Of a stretch of 64,000 bases of DNA, positions 1 to 12,172 are shown piece after piece. The translations under genes were made by a program, and so were the position numbers. Every line of letters begins with the position of its first letter. Position 1 is the first letter of the stretch. The notes below the pieces were generated by a model. That model was not told the origin of the DNA, made no database searches, and saw only the letters and a program-made list of their open reading frames with translations. This DNA comes from Luscinia megarhynchos (Eukaryota; Chordata; Aves; Passeriformes; Turdidae): the NCBI GenBank assembly GCA_034336665.1, contig CM067584.1, positions 5,547,699 to 5,611,698 of the forward strand, given 5' to 3'.

Positions 1-3000
1 ATCTTCCCGGGGCCAAAACGACGGACTGCGACAGGGCATTGCCCAGCAGGTGAGGACGACAGACACCGAGAGATGATCCTTTAAGGTGTGATGATGAAAG
101 ACCGCGACAGGGCATCCCTCAGGGGCGAGGACGAAAGACCCCGACAGAGCATCCCCCCGGGACGACGCCAAAAGATAATCCTCCCTGGGGCGAGGACGAC
201 AGACTCCGACAGAGCATCGCCCCGGGGGCGAGGATGGGGGACCGCAACAGAGCATTGCCTTGGGCTTGAGGACGACGGACACCGACAAATGATCCTCCCA
301 GGTGCGATGACGATGGACCCCGACAAGGCATCCCCGTAGGGCGAGGACGATGGACCCCGACAGAGGATCGCCCTGGGGGCAAGGACGACGGACCCCGACA
401 GGGCATCCCTTTAGGGTGAGGATGACAGACCTTGACAGAGCATCCCAATCGGGGCGAGGACTAATGTACCCAACAGAGCATCATCCTGGGGGCGAGGGTG
501 AAGGACGCCGCAAGATCATCCTCTCAGGGGCAAGTATGACGTATCCCTACTGACCATCACCACGGGAGCGAGGACGACGGAGTCCGAAAATGTATTACCC
601 CAGAGGCAAGGACGAGGGACCGTGACAGATCATCCCCCCGAGTGCGAGGATGATGGACCCTGACAGAGCATCGCCGGATAACGAGGAAAACGGACCCCGA
701 CAGAGCATCCCCCCGGGGCGAAGACGACACACTCTGACAGAGCAACGCCCCGGGGCCGAGGACGACTAATCCCGACAAGGCATACCCGTGAGGCGAGGAC
801 GACAGACCCCTACAGAGCATCGCGCAGGGACGAGGGCGATGGACCCTGAGAGAGAATCCCCGGGCGACAAGGGAGAAGGACCGTGACAGAGCATCACCCC
901 GAGGGCGAGGACGAGAGACCCTGACAGAGCATTGCCGCGGGGTTGAGGACGACGAACACCGACAAATGATCCTCCCAGGTGCAATGACGACGGACCCTGG
1001 CAAGGCATCCCCCCGGTGCAAGGACAACAGACCCCGACAGAGCATCCCTTTGGGGAGAGGACTAAGGTCCCCGACAGAGCATCGCCCCAGGACGAGAACG
1101 ACAGGCCATGATAGATCATCTTCCCAGGGTGAGGACGCGGGACCATAACAGGGCATTGTCCCAGGGGTGGGGACGACGGACACCGACAGATTATCCTTCC
1201 GGGTGCGATGACGAAAGACCCCGACAGAGCATCCCCCCGGGACGAGGGTGACGGATGCCGAAAGACCATCCTCCCGGGGGCAAGGACGACAGACCCTGAC
1301 AGAGCATCTCCCCGGGGGTGAGTACGAGGGACGCCGAAAGAGCATTGCTTCGGGGTTGAGGACGACGGATACCAACAAATGATCCTCCCAAGTTCGATGA
1401 TGACGGACACCGACAGGGCATCACCCCGGGGCGAGGATGACGGATACCGACACAGCATCACCCCGGGGGCGAGGACGACGGACCCTGACCGATCATCCCC
1501 CGGTGCGAGGACGACGGACACCGACAGGGCATCCCCGTGCGGCGAGGACTACAGACCCTGACAGAGCATTTTTTCAGGGAAAAGACAAGGGTCACCTACA
1601 GAGCATCGCCCCGAGACGAGGGCGATGGACGCCGCAAGATCATCCTCTCGGGGGCGAGGACGACAAACCCTGACAAATCATCCCCGGGTTACGATGACGA
1701 CGGGCATCGACAGGGCATCTTCTCGGGGCGAGGATGACGGACCCCGAGAGAACATCGCCCCGTGGCACGAGGACGACAGACCCCAAGGACCATTGCCCAA
1801 GGACGAGGGCGACGGACACCGCAAGATCAACATCCCGGGAGCGAGTATGACGTATCCATACTGACCATCGCCCCGGGAGCGAGGATGACGAACCCCGAAA
1901 GTGTATTGCCCCGGGGGCGAGGACGAGGGACCCCGACAGATCATCCCCCTGAGGGCGAGGACGACGGACCCTGCCTGAACATCCCCGGGTAACGAGGACA
2001 ATGGATCCCGACAGTTCATCCCCTTGGGGCGAGGACGACACACCCCAACAGAGCATCGCACCGGGGCCTAAGACTTCGGAACCGGACAGGGCATCCCTGT
2101 GGGGCGAGGAAGACAGACCCTTACAGAGCATTGCCCCATGGGCGAGGACAACGGATTCCTAAAATGTATTGCCCCATAGGCGAGGACGACGGACCCCGAC
2201 AGAGCATCGCCCCGGGACAAGGGCGATGGATCCTTATAGATCATCCCCGGTAGAGGAGGGAGACGGACCCTGCCAGAGCATCGTCCTTGGACGAGGGTGA
2301 CGGACCCTGACAGAGCATCCCCGGAAGATGAGGGAGACGGACCCCGACAGAGCATCGCCCCAAGGGTGAGGACGAGGGACGCTCGACAGATCATCCCCCC
2401 GAGGGCGAGGACAACAGAACCTGACAGGGCATCGCCCCAGGGCCGACGACGTCGGACACCGACAAAGCATCCCTCCGCTGCCATGATGACGGACTCCTAC
2501 AGAGCATCCCCACGGGGGCGAGCACGACGGATCCCCACAGAGCATTGTCCCAAGGACGAAAACGAGGGACCCAGACAGAGCATCCCCCCAGGGGTGTGGA
2601 CGAGGGATCCCGAGAGAACATCTTCCCGGGATGAGGGCGACGGATGCAGAAAGATCATCCTCCCAGGGGCAAGGATGACAGACCCCAAAAAAGCATCCCA
2701 CTGGGGCGAGGACTACGTATCCCTGCTTACCATCTCCCCGGGGGCGAGGATGACGGACCTTGAAAGTGTATTGCCCCAGCGGCGTGGATGACGGGCCCCA
2801 AAAGAGCATCGCCCTGGAATGAGGGCGATGGACCCTGAAAATTCATCGCCCCGGAGACGAGGGCAAGGGACCCTGACAGAGCATTTCCACGGGGGTGAGG
2901 ACGACAACACCGACAGAGCATTCCCCAGGAGGTGAGGACATCGGACCTCGACAGAGCATCACCACGGGGCCGAGGATAACGGACCACGACCGAACATTAC

Positions 3001-3096
3001 CCCTTTGGCGAGAAGGGTGGACAACGGCACAGCATCGCCTCGGGGCAAATGCGGACAAGGACCGAGCATTCCCCGGGGTAAGGGGAGATACGGGCG
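1..3096. repeat. 38-bp GC-rich minisatellite array, segment 1
   Basis: Tandem monomers of about 37-39 bp fill the whole segment with no spacers. The + strand core is GAGGACGACGGACC, then CCGACAGAGCATC, then a CCCC/GGGG palindrome. Monomers differ by scattered substitutions and 1-3 base indels. Recognisable variants include one with TATCCCTACTGACCATC (542-558) followed by one with GTGTATTGCCCC-like sequence, and one with ACAAATGATCCTCC. Because the period is not a multiple of three, no reading frame is kept from one monomer to the next. Long open frames on both strands reflect the low stop-codon content of the monomer. The segment ends at the left edge of an LTR. Confidence 0.95.
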
Positions 3097-3696
3097 TGTC
3101 CTGGTTTAGGGCAAATTAGGAGAAGAATCTCCAAAAGGAACCCCTTAAGCAACAAACTCTCCAAACTACTCAACCTACCACCACCGGCATCTGGAAGATT
3201 TTCCTCCGAGAAAAAGTCGAAAAAACTTGTTTTATTTAGCAAATGCACAGAAAAATCTGGCCCCAATGCAAGAAATAACAGCCACGGGTGACGCAGCAAA
3301 CTTCACCCGTCCGAGTGGATGTACAGCCTCAGGACGTCTCCGGTGCTGCGGAGGACAGAAACGCCTATTTTTTTTCATGAGCAGGTGCCCGGTGTTTCTT
3401 GATGTTCCAGGTCGTCCAGGATCAGGTTCACATGGTATTGCAAGCTAATAAGGGAAGGAAAAATAAAGCGAAGCAGCCTAAGCAAAGTGGGGGGCAGAAG
3501 CAGCTGCTAAGCAAGCAGAAGCAGCTAAAAGCGGCCAAGCCACGCAAGAAGGGAAAAGGGGCAGCAACTTGCAAGCAGCGTAGCAGTAGCAGCTCACCGA
3601 TGGGGAGGGGCGCTGTCTAGCTAGACAAAACAAACCCTCCAGGCATGAGCAGCACACGATTGTGGATATAAAGCACTGCAACATCACCCCAGGACA
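3097..3696. mobile_element. Solo LTR of an endogenous retrovirus (600 bp), copy 1
   Basis: The element begins TGTCCTGGTTTAGGG and ends CACCCCAGGACA, so it has TG...CA termini and an 8-bp perfect terminal inverted repeat (TGTCCTGG/CCAGGACA). Both sides return to 38-bp satellite. No internal retroviral genes are present. AATAAA occurs on + (3462-3467) and on - (TTTATT at 3231-3236). The minus-strand signal would leave a U5-like tail of about 135 bp, so minus orientation is slightly favoured but not settled. The interior has an A-rich stretch with AAGCAGCTGC-like short repeats. The flanks (ACGGGCG left, GGGAGTG right) give no clean target duplication. It resembles songbird class II ERV LTRs from memory only. 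Confidence 0.75.
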
Positions 3697-4182
3697 GGGA
3701 GTGAGCCTCCCCCCGGGGGCAAGGACGACACACACCGACAGCACTTTCCCCTCCCCACCAAAAGGCGATAAAGACAGCACAGCCTGCCAAAGGTAAGGTG
3801 GATGGAGAGCACAGCGGCCTCCCAAAATCGGAGGGGGTTGGACACCACCTCGGCTCAACAAAGCTAAGGACAGACAAGCATGGGGGCAGCGAGGGACAGC
3901 GCAGGACCACCAAATCGGAGGAGTCTGGCCATCGCCCCGGTTCAAAAATGCTAAGGTCAAAATGAAATTGGCAAAAATCACATCAAGTGCTGTGCCTGGT
4001 CTTTACTCTCGCAACAAGCCCCTCGCCACCCAAACCAAGCTCAAAGCCACCCCCGCACTATGAAGAGGAGGACGGAGACCCTCGGCCTTGCAGGGAGCGA
4101 GGGGGGCCCAAGGAAGTCTCCGTCCCCCTCCTCCCTGGGCGGTCCTGGGTTGTTTTCGGACCTCTCCTGAGGGGAATGGCAG

Positions 4183-4350
4183 GGCTGGAGGTTTCTGGCT
4201 GTGTCCCACTGGGGCATGGCGGGGCTTGGGGTTCTCTGGTCATGTATCACCAGAGGATGTTCAGGGCTCGGGGTCTCTGGCCATGTCACACTGGGGGATG
4301 CTCAGGGCTGGGGGTCTCTGGCCATGTCACACCAAGGGATGCTCCGGGCG
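4183..4350 (+). repeat. ~42-bp minisatellite inside H1, four units
   Basis: Four imperfect units, each with a GGCTGGAGGT/GGCTGGGGGT-type start, TCTCTGGCC and a (G)TCACAC box. Spacing is about 42 bp. The sequence is unrelated to the 38-bp array apart from similar period and GC content. H1, H2 and H6 carry four units; H3, H4, H5 and H7 carry three. Confidence 0.8.
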
Positions 4351-4448
4351 CTCATCCCAGGGTGAGAGGGACAGAGACCCTGCGGTGTCCCCAGAGGGAT
4401 GAAGACCCTACCCCCAAGGGAGAGGGACAGAAACCCCCCTGCCCCCAT

Positions 4449-4751
4449 CGAGCATTTCTCAGGCCCAGAGGGATGGAGACCTTCGAGAATCCCTGGGTGC
4501 TGGTCCAGATAAAACTGGAACAAATCAAATTATTATCAGCCAGAAATGCTTTGGCAGTGAGATTTCCTTTCCCCAGGCCCCGCTGTGTCACGATGGATGA
4601 TCTGTTACGTGAGGTTCTGGGGTGTCACAACGCTGCCCTTGGTTCCACCAGGTCCTACTGTGTCCCAAGAGAGCCTCGGGTCTGTGAGATTCTGTTGGAA
4701 TTCAAAATGCAAGGAATTCTCTCGACATTGGGCCTGTCAATCAAAGTCTAG
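4449..4751 (+). other. Conserved short open frame in H1 (not recognised, probably non-coding)
   Basis: An open frame of 100 codons ends in TAG, inside a longer open stretch from 3987. It contains a good 3' splice-site-like sequence (TTTCCTTTCCCCAG) before CCCCGCTGTGTCA and an internal ATGGA start in the same frame. The same last ~60 codons are open in H2, H6 and H7. Compared with H7 over those codons, I count about six amino-acid changes against two silent ones, which is not the pattern of a protein under purifying selection. I recognise no domain. It may be a 3' exon of a non-coding RNA or a decayed exon. Confidence 0.4.
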
Positions 4752-4884
4752 AAAAGAACACAGGATTTGACCAGAGGCCTCAGGAAATGCTTCCAACTTA
4801 GGTGCTAGAAGCAAAAATGTAGATTAAAGCAGAGATGTATTTAGGTGAGAAAAGTTTACCTGTAGATTTTATGATAAAAAAAAG

Positions 4885-5040
4885 AATAAAATTAGTCGCA
4901 GATGTGACAAAAAGTCTCAGACTATGTCTGTGACCCAGAACAGGATTGGCTAAGGAAGTTCACACTGCAATTAAACAAAACATTAGTTTTGAATTAAAAA
5001 CAAAAATATCTTTGTTGGCAGTGTGTTATTGGTGAATAAA
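4885..5040 (+). terminator. Paired poly(A) signals in H1
   Basis: AATAAA at 4885-4890 (in an A-rich run) and again at 5035-5040, followed by TGTTG-containing sequence. They lie between the open block and the next promoter, where the 3' end of an upstream transcript would be expected. Both are kept in H2, H3, H4, H6 and H7. Function is inferred from position only. Confidence 0.4.
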
Positions 5041-5316
5041 TCCTGAAAAGACCTTGTAGCCATAAGTGTTGCAACTTCTCGTCATGCTGTCGACACTGGT
5101 CGACTCCTAGAATGGGGCGGGGACGCCCAGAGACCCCTTCCTCTGCTTCTTGCAGTGCGGGAAGGGGCCCAGGAGAGCTGTGGAGGGACTGGGAGCGCCC
5201 GGACCTGCTCCCAAAATCCTGGAGTGACCCCCGGCCAAGCCCCCATTCCGCCCTCACACCTGCCCCTCCCAGCCCGGGCCCGAGCCACGCCCCTTTTATG
5301 CTCTTTCTTGTTCCGA

Positions 5317-5462
5317 CCAATCGGAACGCTTGGTCACGCTGCGGCCACGCCTCCTGTTTGTGTCTTCACAATGAGCAACGCTGGGTGCTCCGCCCGACGC
5401 TTGTTTCTGGGCTCCTATTGGCTGTGCCTGAAAGGGGCGGGGCTTGATCTGGGTATATAAAG
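5317..5462 (+). promoter_or_regulatory. Pol II-type promoter P1
   Basis: CCAAT at 5317-5321, inverted CCAAT (ATTGG) at 5417-5421, GC box GGGGCGGGGC at 5434-5443 and TATATAAAG at 5454-5462. Order and spacing match a strong vertebrate core promoter, predicting transcription to the right starting near 5485-5490 (around TCCTCAGCAGC). CACGCC-type boxes lie further upstream. There is no clear coding start just downstream: the site that is ATG in H7 is ACG here. Expected output is RNA running into the 38-bp array. Confidence 0.65.
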
Positions 5463-5815
5463 AGCCCCACTGGCTTGGGTCCTCAGCAGCTACGGCGGCG
5501 GAAAGAGGAGGAGGGGTCCCTGGGAGAGGAGCCCCGAGCAGCGCACCGGGAGGAGACCCATGGAGCGGGCGGAGATCTGCTCTGCGCCATCTGCCCGGCA
5601 ACGAAGGACACGGAGACCCCACACGTGACTCTGTTCCACGGAGACGCCCAGAGCCTAAGCCGTGATGAGCACAGATCACCTGGCCCCCCTCCATGGTGGA
5701 GGAAGACCGCGGTGACCTGACAGGCCCCGCCCCACACACATATTACCATGCAGGATAATGATGGCGACACCCCGCTCCTCGGTCCACTTATTGGGGTGAG
5801 GAGGGAAGACACTGA

Positions 5816-8800
5816 CCGTGCATCCCCCCGGGGGCCAGGACGATGGACACATGGTGAAGACGACAGACCCTGAGAGAGCATCGCTCCGGGGCGAGGACGA
5901 CCGACACTGATAGATGATCCCCCTGGGACTACTGCAACTGACTCCGACAGAGTATCCCCCCAAGGAGAGGAGGAGGGATCCCGATAGAGCATCGCCCATG
6001 GACGAGGGCGATGGACGCCAAAAGAACATCGTCGAGGGATGACAGATGATTCCCCCGGAAATGAGGACAACAGACCCCGAAAGTGTATTGCCCCGAGGGC
6101 GAGGATGAGGGACCCCAACAGAGCATTGCCCCAGGGTTTAGGACGACGGACACCGACAAATGATCATCCCGGGCGTGATGACGATGACCTCGACAAGGCA
6201 TCCCCCTGGTGCGAGGACGACAGACCCCGACAGATCATCCCCTCGGGGGCGAGGATGACGGACCCCGAGAGATCATACCCTCGGGGGTGAGGACGACGTA
6301 CCCTGACAGGGCATCCCCGTGGGGCGAGGATGACAGACCCCGAGAGAGCATCGCCTCGGGGGTGAGGACGAGGGAACTCCACAGAGCATTGCCCCGGGGG
6401 TTGAGGACGAGGGACACCGAGAAATGATCCTCCCGGGTGCGATGACAGCGGCCCCTGACAGGACATCTCCCCGGGGCGAGGATGACGGACCCCGACAGAT
6501 CTTCGCCCCGGGGGCGAGGACGATGGAGCCAGACAGGTCATACCCGTGGGGCGACAACGACAGACCCTGACAGACCATCCCTCCAGGGCGAAGACGAGGG
6601 TCCCCGACAGAGCATCGCCCTGGGACGAGAGGGACGGATGCCTCAAGATCATCCTCCTGGGGCCCAGTATGATGTATCGCTACTGACCATCACCCCAGGA
6701 GCGAGGACGGCGATCCCGGAAAGCATATTTCCCATGGGGCTAGGACGAGGAACCCTGACAGATCATCCCTGCAGGGCGAGGACGACAGACCCTGACAGAG
6801 CATCCCCGGTAATGAGGACTTCAGACCCCGTCAGAGCATACCCCCGGGGTGAGGACGACACACCACGACAGAGCATCGCCCCGGGGGCGAGGACGACAGA
6901 TCCCGACAGAGCATCACCCTGGGACGAGGGCGATGGACCCTGACAGAGCTTCCCCGGGAGACGAGGGAGAAGGATCCTGACAGAGCATCGCCCTGAAGGC
7001 GAGGACGACGGACCCCGAAACAACATCACACCGGTTCGAGGACGACAGACCCCGACAGTGCATCCCTGTGGGGCGAGGACGACAGACCCCGACAGAGCAT
7101 CCTTCTGGGGCAAGGACTAAAGTCCTCGAAAGAGCATCGCCCCGGGACGAGAGCGACAGATGCCGCAAGATCATCCTCTCGGTGGCGAGTATGCCATATC
7201 CCTACTGACCATCGCCATGGGGATGAGGACTACGGATCCCGGAAAGTGTATTGCCCCGGGGACGAGGATGAGGGACCCCGACAGATCATACCCCTGAGGG
7301 CGGGGACGACGGACCCCGACAGAGCATCCCTTCGGGGTGAGGACTAAGGTCCCCGACAGATCATCGCCCTGGGACAAGGGCAACGGACCCCGCATGATCA
7401 TCCTCTCGGGGGCAAGTATGACGTATCCCTACTGATCATCACCCCGGGAGCGAGGAAGACGGAACCTGAAAGTGTATTGCCTTGGGGGCGAGGACGAGGG
7501 ACCCCAAAAGAGCATCCCCGGATAACAAAGACAACGGACCCCGACAGAGCATCCCCCCGGGGGGAGGACGAAACACCGTGACAGAGCATCGCTCCGGGGG
7601 TGAAGACCACGGAACCCAACAGGGTATCCCTCCAGGGGCGAGGACAACAGACCCCAACAGAGCATCACATTCCGTCGAGGACGACGTGTCCCTACTGACC
7701 ATCACCCCAGGGCTGAGGACGACGGACTCCAAAAGTATATTTCCCCGGGGGGGAGGACGATGGACCCCGAGAGAGCATCCACGGAGGGGGCGAGGAGGAC
7801 GTATCCCTACTGACCCTCGCCTCGGGTCCGAGAACATCGGACTTTGACAGAGCATCCCCCCAGTGCGACGACGACGAACCCCTACAGATCATTCCCCAAG
7901 GGGCGAGGATGACATATCCCTACTGACCATCGCCCCGGGAGCAAGGATGACGGACCCCGAAAAGGTATTGCCCCAGGAGCGAGGGCGAGGGATCCCGACA
8001 GATCATCCCGCCGAGGGCGAAGACGACGGACCCTGACAGAGCATCCCCAGGTAACGAGGACAACAGACGCCGACAGATCATCTCCCTGGGGCGAGGACGA
8101 CACAGCCCGACAGAGCATCGCACCTGGGCCGAGGACCATGGACCCTGACAAGGCATCCCCCCGGGGGCGAGGACGATGGACCCCGACAGAGCATCGCCCA
8201 GGGGGCGAGAACGACGTACACCGACACATGATCCTCCCGGGTGTGATGACAACAGACCTCGATAGGGCATCCCCCCAGGGTGAGGACGATGGACCTCGAC
8301 AGAGCATCGCCCCAGGGGCGAGGACGACGGACCCTGACAGGGCATCCCCGTAGGGCAAGGACGACAAACCCCGACAGACCATCCTTCTTGGGCGAGGACG
8401 AGGGTCCCCGACAGAGCATCGCCCTGGGACGAGGGCGATGGACGCCGCAAGATCACCCTCTCGGGGGCGGGTATGACGTATCCCTACTGATCAGCGCCCC
8501 AGGAGCGACGAAGACGGATCCCGAAAGGGTATTGCCCGAAGGGCGAGGACGAGGGATCCCGACAAATCAGCCCCCTGAGGGCGAAGACGACGGACTCTGA
8601 CAGAGCACCCCGGGGTAACGAGGACAACGGACGCTGACAGAGCATCTCCCCGGGGCGAAGACGACACACCCCAACAGAGCATCGCTCCTGGGCCGAGGAC
8701 CACGGACCCTGAGAGGGCATCCTCCGGTGGCGAGGACGACGGACCCCGACAGAGCATACCACTGTGGCGAAGGCAACGTATCCCTACTGACCATCACCTC

Positions 8801-8865
8801 GGGGCCGAGGAAGACGGACTCCGAAAGTGTATTGCTCCCGGGGGCAAGGACGATGGACACTGACA
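5816..8865. repeat. 38-bp minisatellite array, segment 2
   Basis: Continuous 37-39 bp monomers between H1 and H2 in clean sequence. It holds several copies of the TATCCCTACTGACCATC variant (for example near 6680, 7200, 7430, 7690 and 7915), nearly always followed by a GTGTATTGCCCC monomer. The part from about 7757 onward recurs after the assembly gap from about 44842. Confidence 0.95.
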
Positions 8866-9302
8866 GCACTTTCCCCTCCCCGCCAAAAGGCGACAAAGAC
8901 AGCACAGCCTGCCAAAGGTAAGGTGGATGGAGAGCACAGTTGCCTCCCAAAATCGGAGGGGGTCGGACACCACCCCGGCTCAACAAAGCTAAGAAGAGAC
9001 AAGCACCGGGGCAGTGAGGTACCACACCCTCTACCCAAATCGGAGGGGTCTGGCCATCGCCCCGGTTCAAAAAAGCTAAGGCCAAAATAAAATTGTCAAA
9101 AATCACATCAAGTGCTGTGCCTGGTCTTTACTCTCGCAACAAGTCCCTCGCCACCCAAACCAAGATCAAAGTCTCCCCGCACCATAAAGAGGAGGACAGA
9201 GACCCTCAGCCAGGCAGAAAGGGAGGGAGGCACAGGGATGTCTTCGTCCCCCTCCTCCCTGGGCGGTCCTGGGGGGTTTCGGGCCTCTCCTGAGGGGAAT
9301 GG

Positions 9303-9478
9303 CAGGGCTGGAGGTCTCTGGCCGTGTCACACTGGGGCATGGCGAGGCTAGGAGTTTTCTGGTCATGTCACACCAGGGGGATGCTCAGGGCTGGGGTCTC
9401 TGGCCATATCACACTGGGGGATGCTCACGGCTAGGGGGTCTCTGGCCGTGTCACACCAGGGGATGCTCGGGGCGCTCA
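9303..9478 (+). repeat. ~42-bp minisatellite inside H2, four units
   Basis: TCACAC boxes at about 9326, 9368, 9410 and 9450 give a period of 41-42 bp. Units alternate between CTGGCCGTGTCACAC-like and CTGGTCATGTCACAC-like versions. Confidence 0.8.
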
Positions 9479-9570
9479 TCCCAGGGTGAGAGGGACATAG
9501 ACCTTGCGGTGTCCCCAGAGGGATGGAGACCCCACCCCCAAGGAAGAGGGACAGAAACGCCCGGGCACCT

Positions 9571-9885
9571 CGAGCATTTCTCAGGCCCAGAGGGATGGAG
9601 ACCTTCGAGCATCCCTGGGTGCTGGCCAAGATAAAACTGGCCCAGATAAAACTGGCCCAAATCGAACTTTTATCAGCCAGAAATGCTTCGGCAGTGAGAT
9701 TTCCTTTCCCCAGGCCCCGCTGTGTCATGGACGCTCGATTCCGTGAGGTTCTGAGGTGTCATAACGCTGCACTTGGTTCCACCAGGCCCTACTGTGTCAC
9801 AAGAGAGCATCGGGTCTGTGAGATTCTGTTGGAATTCCAAATGCAAGGAATTCTCTCGACATTGGGCCTGTCAATCAAAGTCTAG
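9571..9885 (+). other. Conserved short open frame in H2
   Basis: 104 codons ending in TAG, same frame as the H1 block. Compared with H7 it carries a 15-bp insertion (an extra copy of AAACTGGCCCAGAT-like sequence) and a 3-bp deletion at the internal ATG, both in frame. That alone would suggest coding constraint, but point differences among copies are mostly amino-acid changing. No recognised domain. The acceptor-like TTTCCCCAG is retained. Confidence 0.4.
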
Positions 9886-10018
9886 AAAAGAACACAGGAT
9901 TTGACCGGTGGCCTGAAGAAATGCTTCCAACTTAGGTGCTAGAAGCAAAAATGTAGATTAAAGCAGAGATGTATTTAGGTGAAAAAAGTTTAGCTGTAGA
10001 TTTTATGATAAAAAAAAG

Positions 10019-10174
10019 AATAAAATTAGTCGCAGATGTGACAAAAAGTCTTAGACTAGGTCTGTGACCCAGAACAGGATTGGCTGAGAAAGTTCACACT
10101 GCAATTAGACAAAACTTTAGTATTGAATTAAAAACATAAATGTCTTTGTTGGCACTGTGTTATTGGTGAATAAA
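10019..10174 (+). terminator. Paired poly(A) signals in H2
   Basis: AATAAA at 10019-10024 and 10169-10174, same spacing (150 bp) as in H1, between the open block and the promoter. Confidence 0.4.
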
Positions 10175-10457
10175 TCCTGGAAAGACTTTTTAGCCATAAG
10201 TGTTGCAACTTCTCGTCACGCTGTCGACACTTGTCGACCCCTGGAATGGTTCTAGGACGCCCAGAGACCCCTTCCTCTGCTTCTTGCAGTGCGGGAAGGG
10301 GCCCAGGAGAGCTGTGGAGGGACCGGGAGCACCCGGACCTGCTCTCAAAATCCCAATGTGACCCCCGGCTTCGGCCCCGCCCCCACCCCGCCCTCACACC
10401 TGCCCCTCTCACCCCGTGACCGAGCCACGCCCCATTTTATGGTCTTTCTCCTTCCAA

Positions 10458-10604
10458 CCAATCAGAACGCTCGGTCACGCTGTGGCCACGCCTCCTCTTT
10501 GTGTCATCACAATGAGCATCGCTGGGTGCTCCGCCCCGACGCTTGTTTCTGGGCTCCTATTGGCTGTGCCTGAAAGGGGCGGGGCTTGATCTGGGTATAT
10601 AAAG
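10458..10604 (+). promoter_or_regulatory. Pol II-type promoter P2
   Basis: CCAAT 10458-10462, ATTGG 10559-10563, GGGGCGGGGC 10576-10585, TATATAAAG 10596-10604. All four elements are intact and spaced as in P1 and P7. Predicted start is about 10625-10635. The array begins within about 140 bp, so a transcript would be almost entirely satellite. Confidence 0.65.
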
Positions 10605-10766
10605 AGCCCCACTGGCTTGGGTCCTCAGCAGCGACGGCGGTGGAAAGAGGAGGAGGGGTCCCTGGGAGAGGATCCCTAAGCAGTGCACCGGGAGGAGACC
10701 CACAAAGTGGGCGGATATACGCTGTGCGCCGTATGCCCAGCAACAAAGGGCGTGGAGACCCCACCC

Positions 10767-12172
10767 GGGAGCGAGGACGAGGGACCCTGACAAAGCATTG
10801 CCCTGGGGGTGAGTACGATGGACCCCGAAAGATGATCCTCCCGGGTCCGAGGATGACGGACCCCCGACAGGGCATCCCCTCTGGGTGATGACGACGGACG
10901 CCGACAGAGCATCTCCTTGGGGGCGAGGACGACGGACCCTGATCGATCATTTCCCTGGTGCGAGGACAACGGACCCCGACAAAGCATCTCCCTGGGACGA
11001 GTGCGACGCACCCTGGCACATCATCTTCCCAGGGCGAGGACCAAAGACCCCGACAGAGCATCAAACCGGTGCGGGGACGAAGGACCCAAACAGATCATCA
11101 CCCCGGTTCGAGGGCGATGGACCCCGACAGATCATCTTTCCTGGACGAGGGAGACGGATGCTGAAAGATCATCTTCCTGGGGGCGAGGACAACGGACCCC
11201 GAAAATGTATTTCCCGGTAGGCGAGGACTACGGACCCAGAAAGAGCATCGCCTTGGGATGAGAGTGACAGAACCTGACAGAGCATCGCCCCGGGGGCGAG
11301 GACGAGGGACCCCGAAAGAGCTCTGCGCCGGGGGTGAGGACGACGGACACCAACACATTATCCTCCCGTGTGCGATGACGATGGACTCCGACAGGGCATC
11401 CCTCCGGTGCAAGGACGATGGACCCAGACAGAGCATCACCTTGGGGGCGAGAACGACGGACCCTGACCGATCATCCCCCTGGTGCGAGGACGACGGACCC
11501 CGACAAAGCATCTCTCCAAAAAGAGGGTGACGGACGCTGAAAGATCCTCCTTCTGGGGGCGAGGACAAGGGACTCCGAAAGTGTATTCCCGGGGGGGCGA
11601 GTGGACGAGGACCGTGACAAATCATGCCCCGGGGAGTGAGTAAAACGGACACTGACAGAGGATCCTCTCGGGTGCAATGACTAGGGACCCCAACAGCTCA
11701 TCCCTCCAGGGCCGCGAACATCGGACCCTGACAGAGCATCCACCCGGTGTGGGGACGTCTGACCCTGACAGATCATTGCCCCGGGACGAGGGCAAAGGAC
11801 CCTGACAGATCACGTTCCCAGTGGGAAAACGAGGGACCCTGACAGAACATCTCCCCGGGGGCAAGGACAACAGACACCGACACATGATCCTCCTGGGTGC
11901 AAAGACGATGGACCCCAACAGAGAATCTCCCCAGGATGAGGGCGACGGACGCCGAAAGATCATCTTCCCTGGGGGCGAGGACGACGGACCCTGACCGGTC
12001 ATCCCCCCGGTGCGAGGACAACGGACCCCAACAGAGCATCTCCCCGGGACGAGGGCGACGGACGCCGAAAGATCATCCTCCCAAGGGCGAGGATGCAGGA
12101 CCCTGACAGAGCCTCCCCCTGGAGCAAGGATGACATATCCCTACCGACCATCGCCCCGGGGCCGAGGACGAG
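10767..12172. repeat. 38-bp minisatellite array, segment 3
   Basis: Short array between H2 and the solo LTR. The last six bases, GACGAG (12167-12172), are the left copy of the LTR target duplication. The segment is repeated at 47893-49319; about 11401-11580 and 11641-11940 match there base for base. Confidence 0.95.

Larger units (their letters stand above)
3741..5815 (+). repeat. Hinge block H1 (complex macro-repeat unit)
   Basis: First of seven copies of a non-satellite block interrupting the arrays. Order: 5' domain with two related elements (TCGGAGGGGGTTGG... near 3830 and TCGGAGGAGTCTGG... near 3917, each followed by a GCTAAGG motif); GTGCTGTGCCTGGTCTTTAC motif near 3989; ~42-bp minisatellite (4183-4350); open block ending TAG at 4751; two AATAAA signals; promoter (5317-5462); leader grading into the 38-bp array around 5800. 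It lies in good-quality sequence. The 3' leader is shorter than in H7 and lacks the 84-bp intron-like segment. It is directly preceded by the 600-bp LTR, as are H4 and H5. Confidence 0.85.
8866..10766 (+). repeat. Hinge block H2
   Basis: Complete order of elements as in H1, but no LTR in front: the 38-bp array runs straight into GCACTTTCCCCTCCCC. The block ends soon after the promoter, rejoining the array at about 10767 (GGGAGCGAGGACGAGGG), so its leader is shorter than that of H1 or H7. It is the same sequence as H6 at an offset of 37,120 bp: from about 9700 to 10610 the two differ at a single base that I can find (9993 G versus 47113 C). Confidence 0.85.

Noticed and set aside
3665..3673. 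ATATAAAG near the right end of the 600-bp LTR as a promoter
   Set aside because: It lies only about 25-30 bp from the LTR terminus, which is not where an LTR core promoter is expected in + orientation. It is altered in the other copies.
3987..4751. 254-codon open stretch in H1 as a protein-coding gene
   Set aside because: The middle part is read in a different frame from the equivalent stretch in H7, the N-terminal part covers a minisatellite, and no domain is recognisable. Only the last ~100 codons are consistently open, and those lack a purifying pattern.
5317..5462. MHC-type X/Y-box promoter or histone promoter
   Set aside because: CCAAT/ATTGG elements and a TCATCACAATGAGCAAC stretch are suggestive, but the order and motifs do not match an S-X-Y module, and no histone or MHC coding sequence follows.
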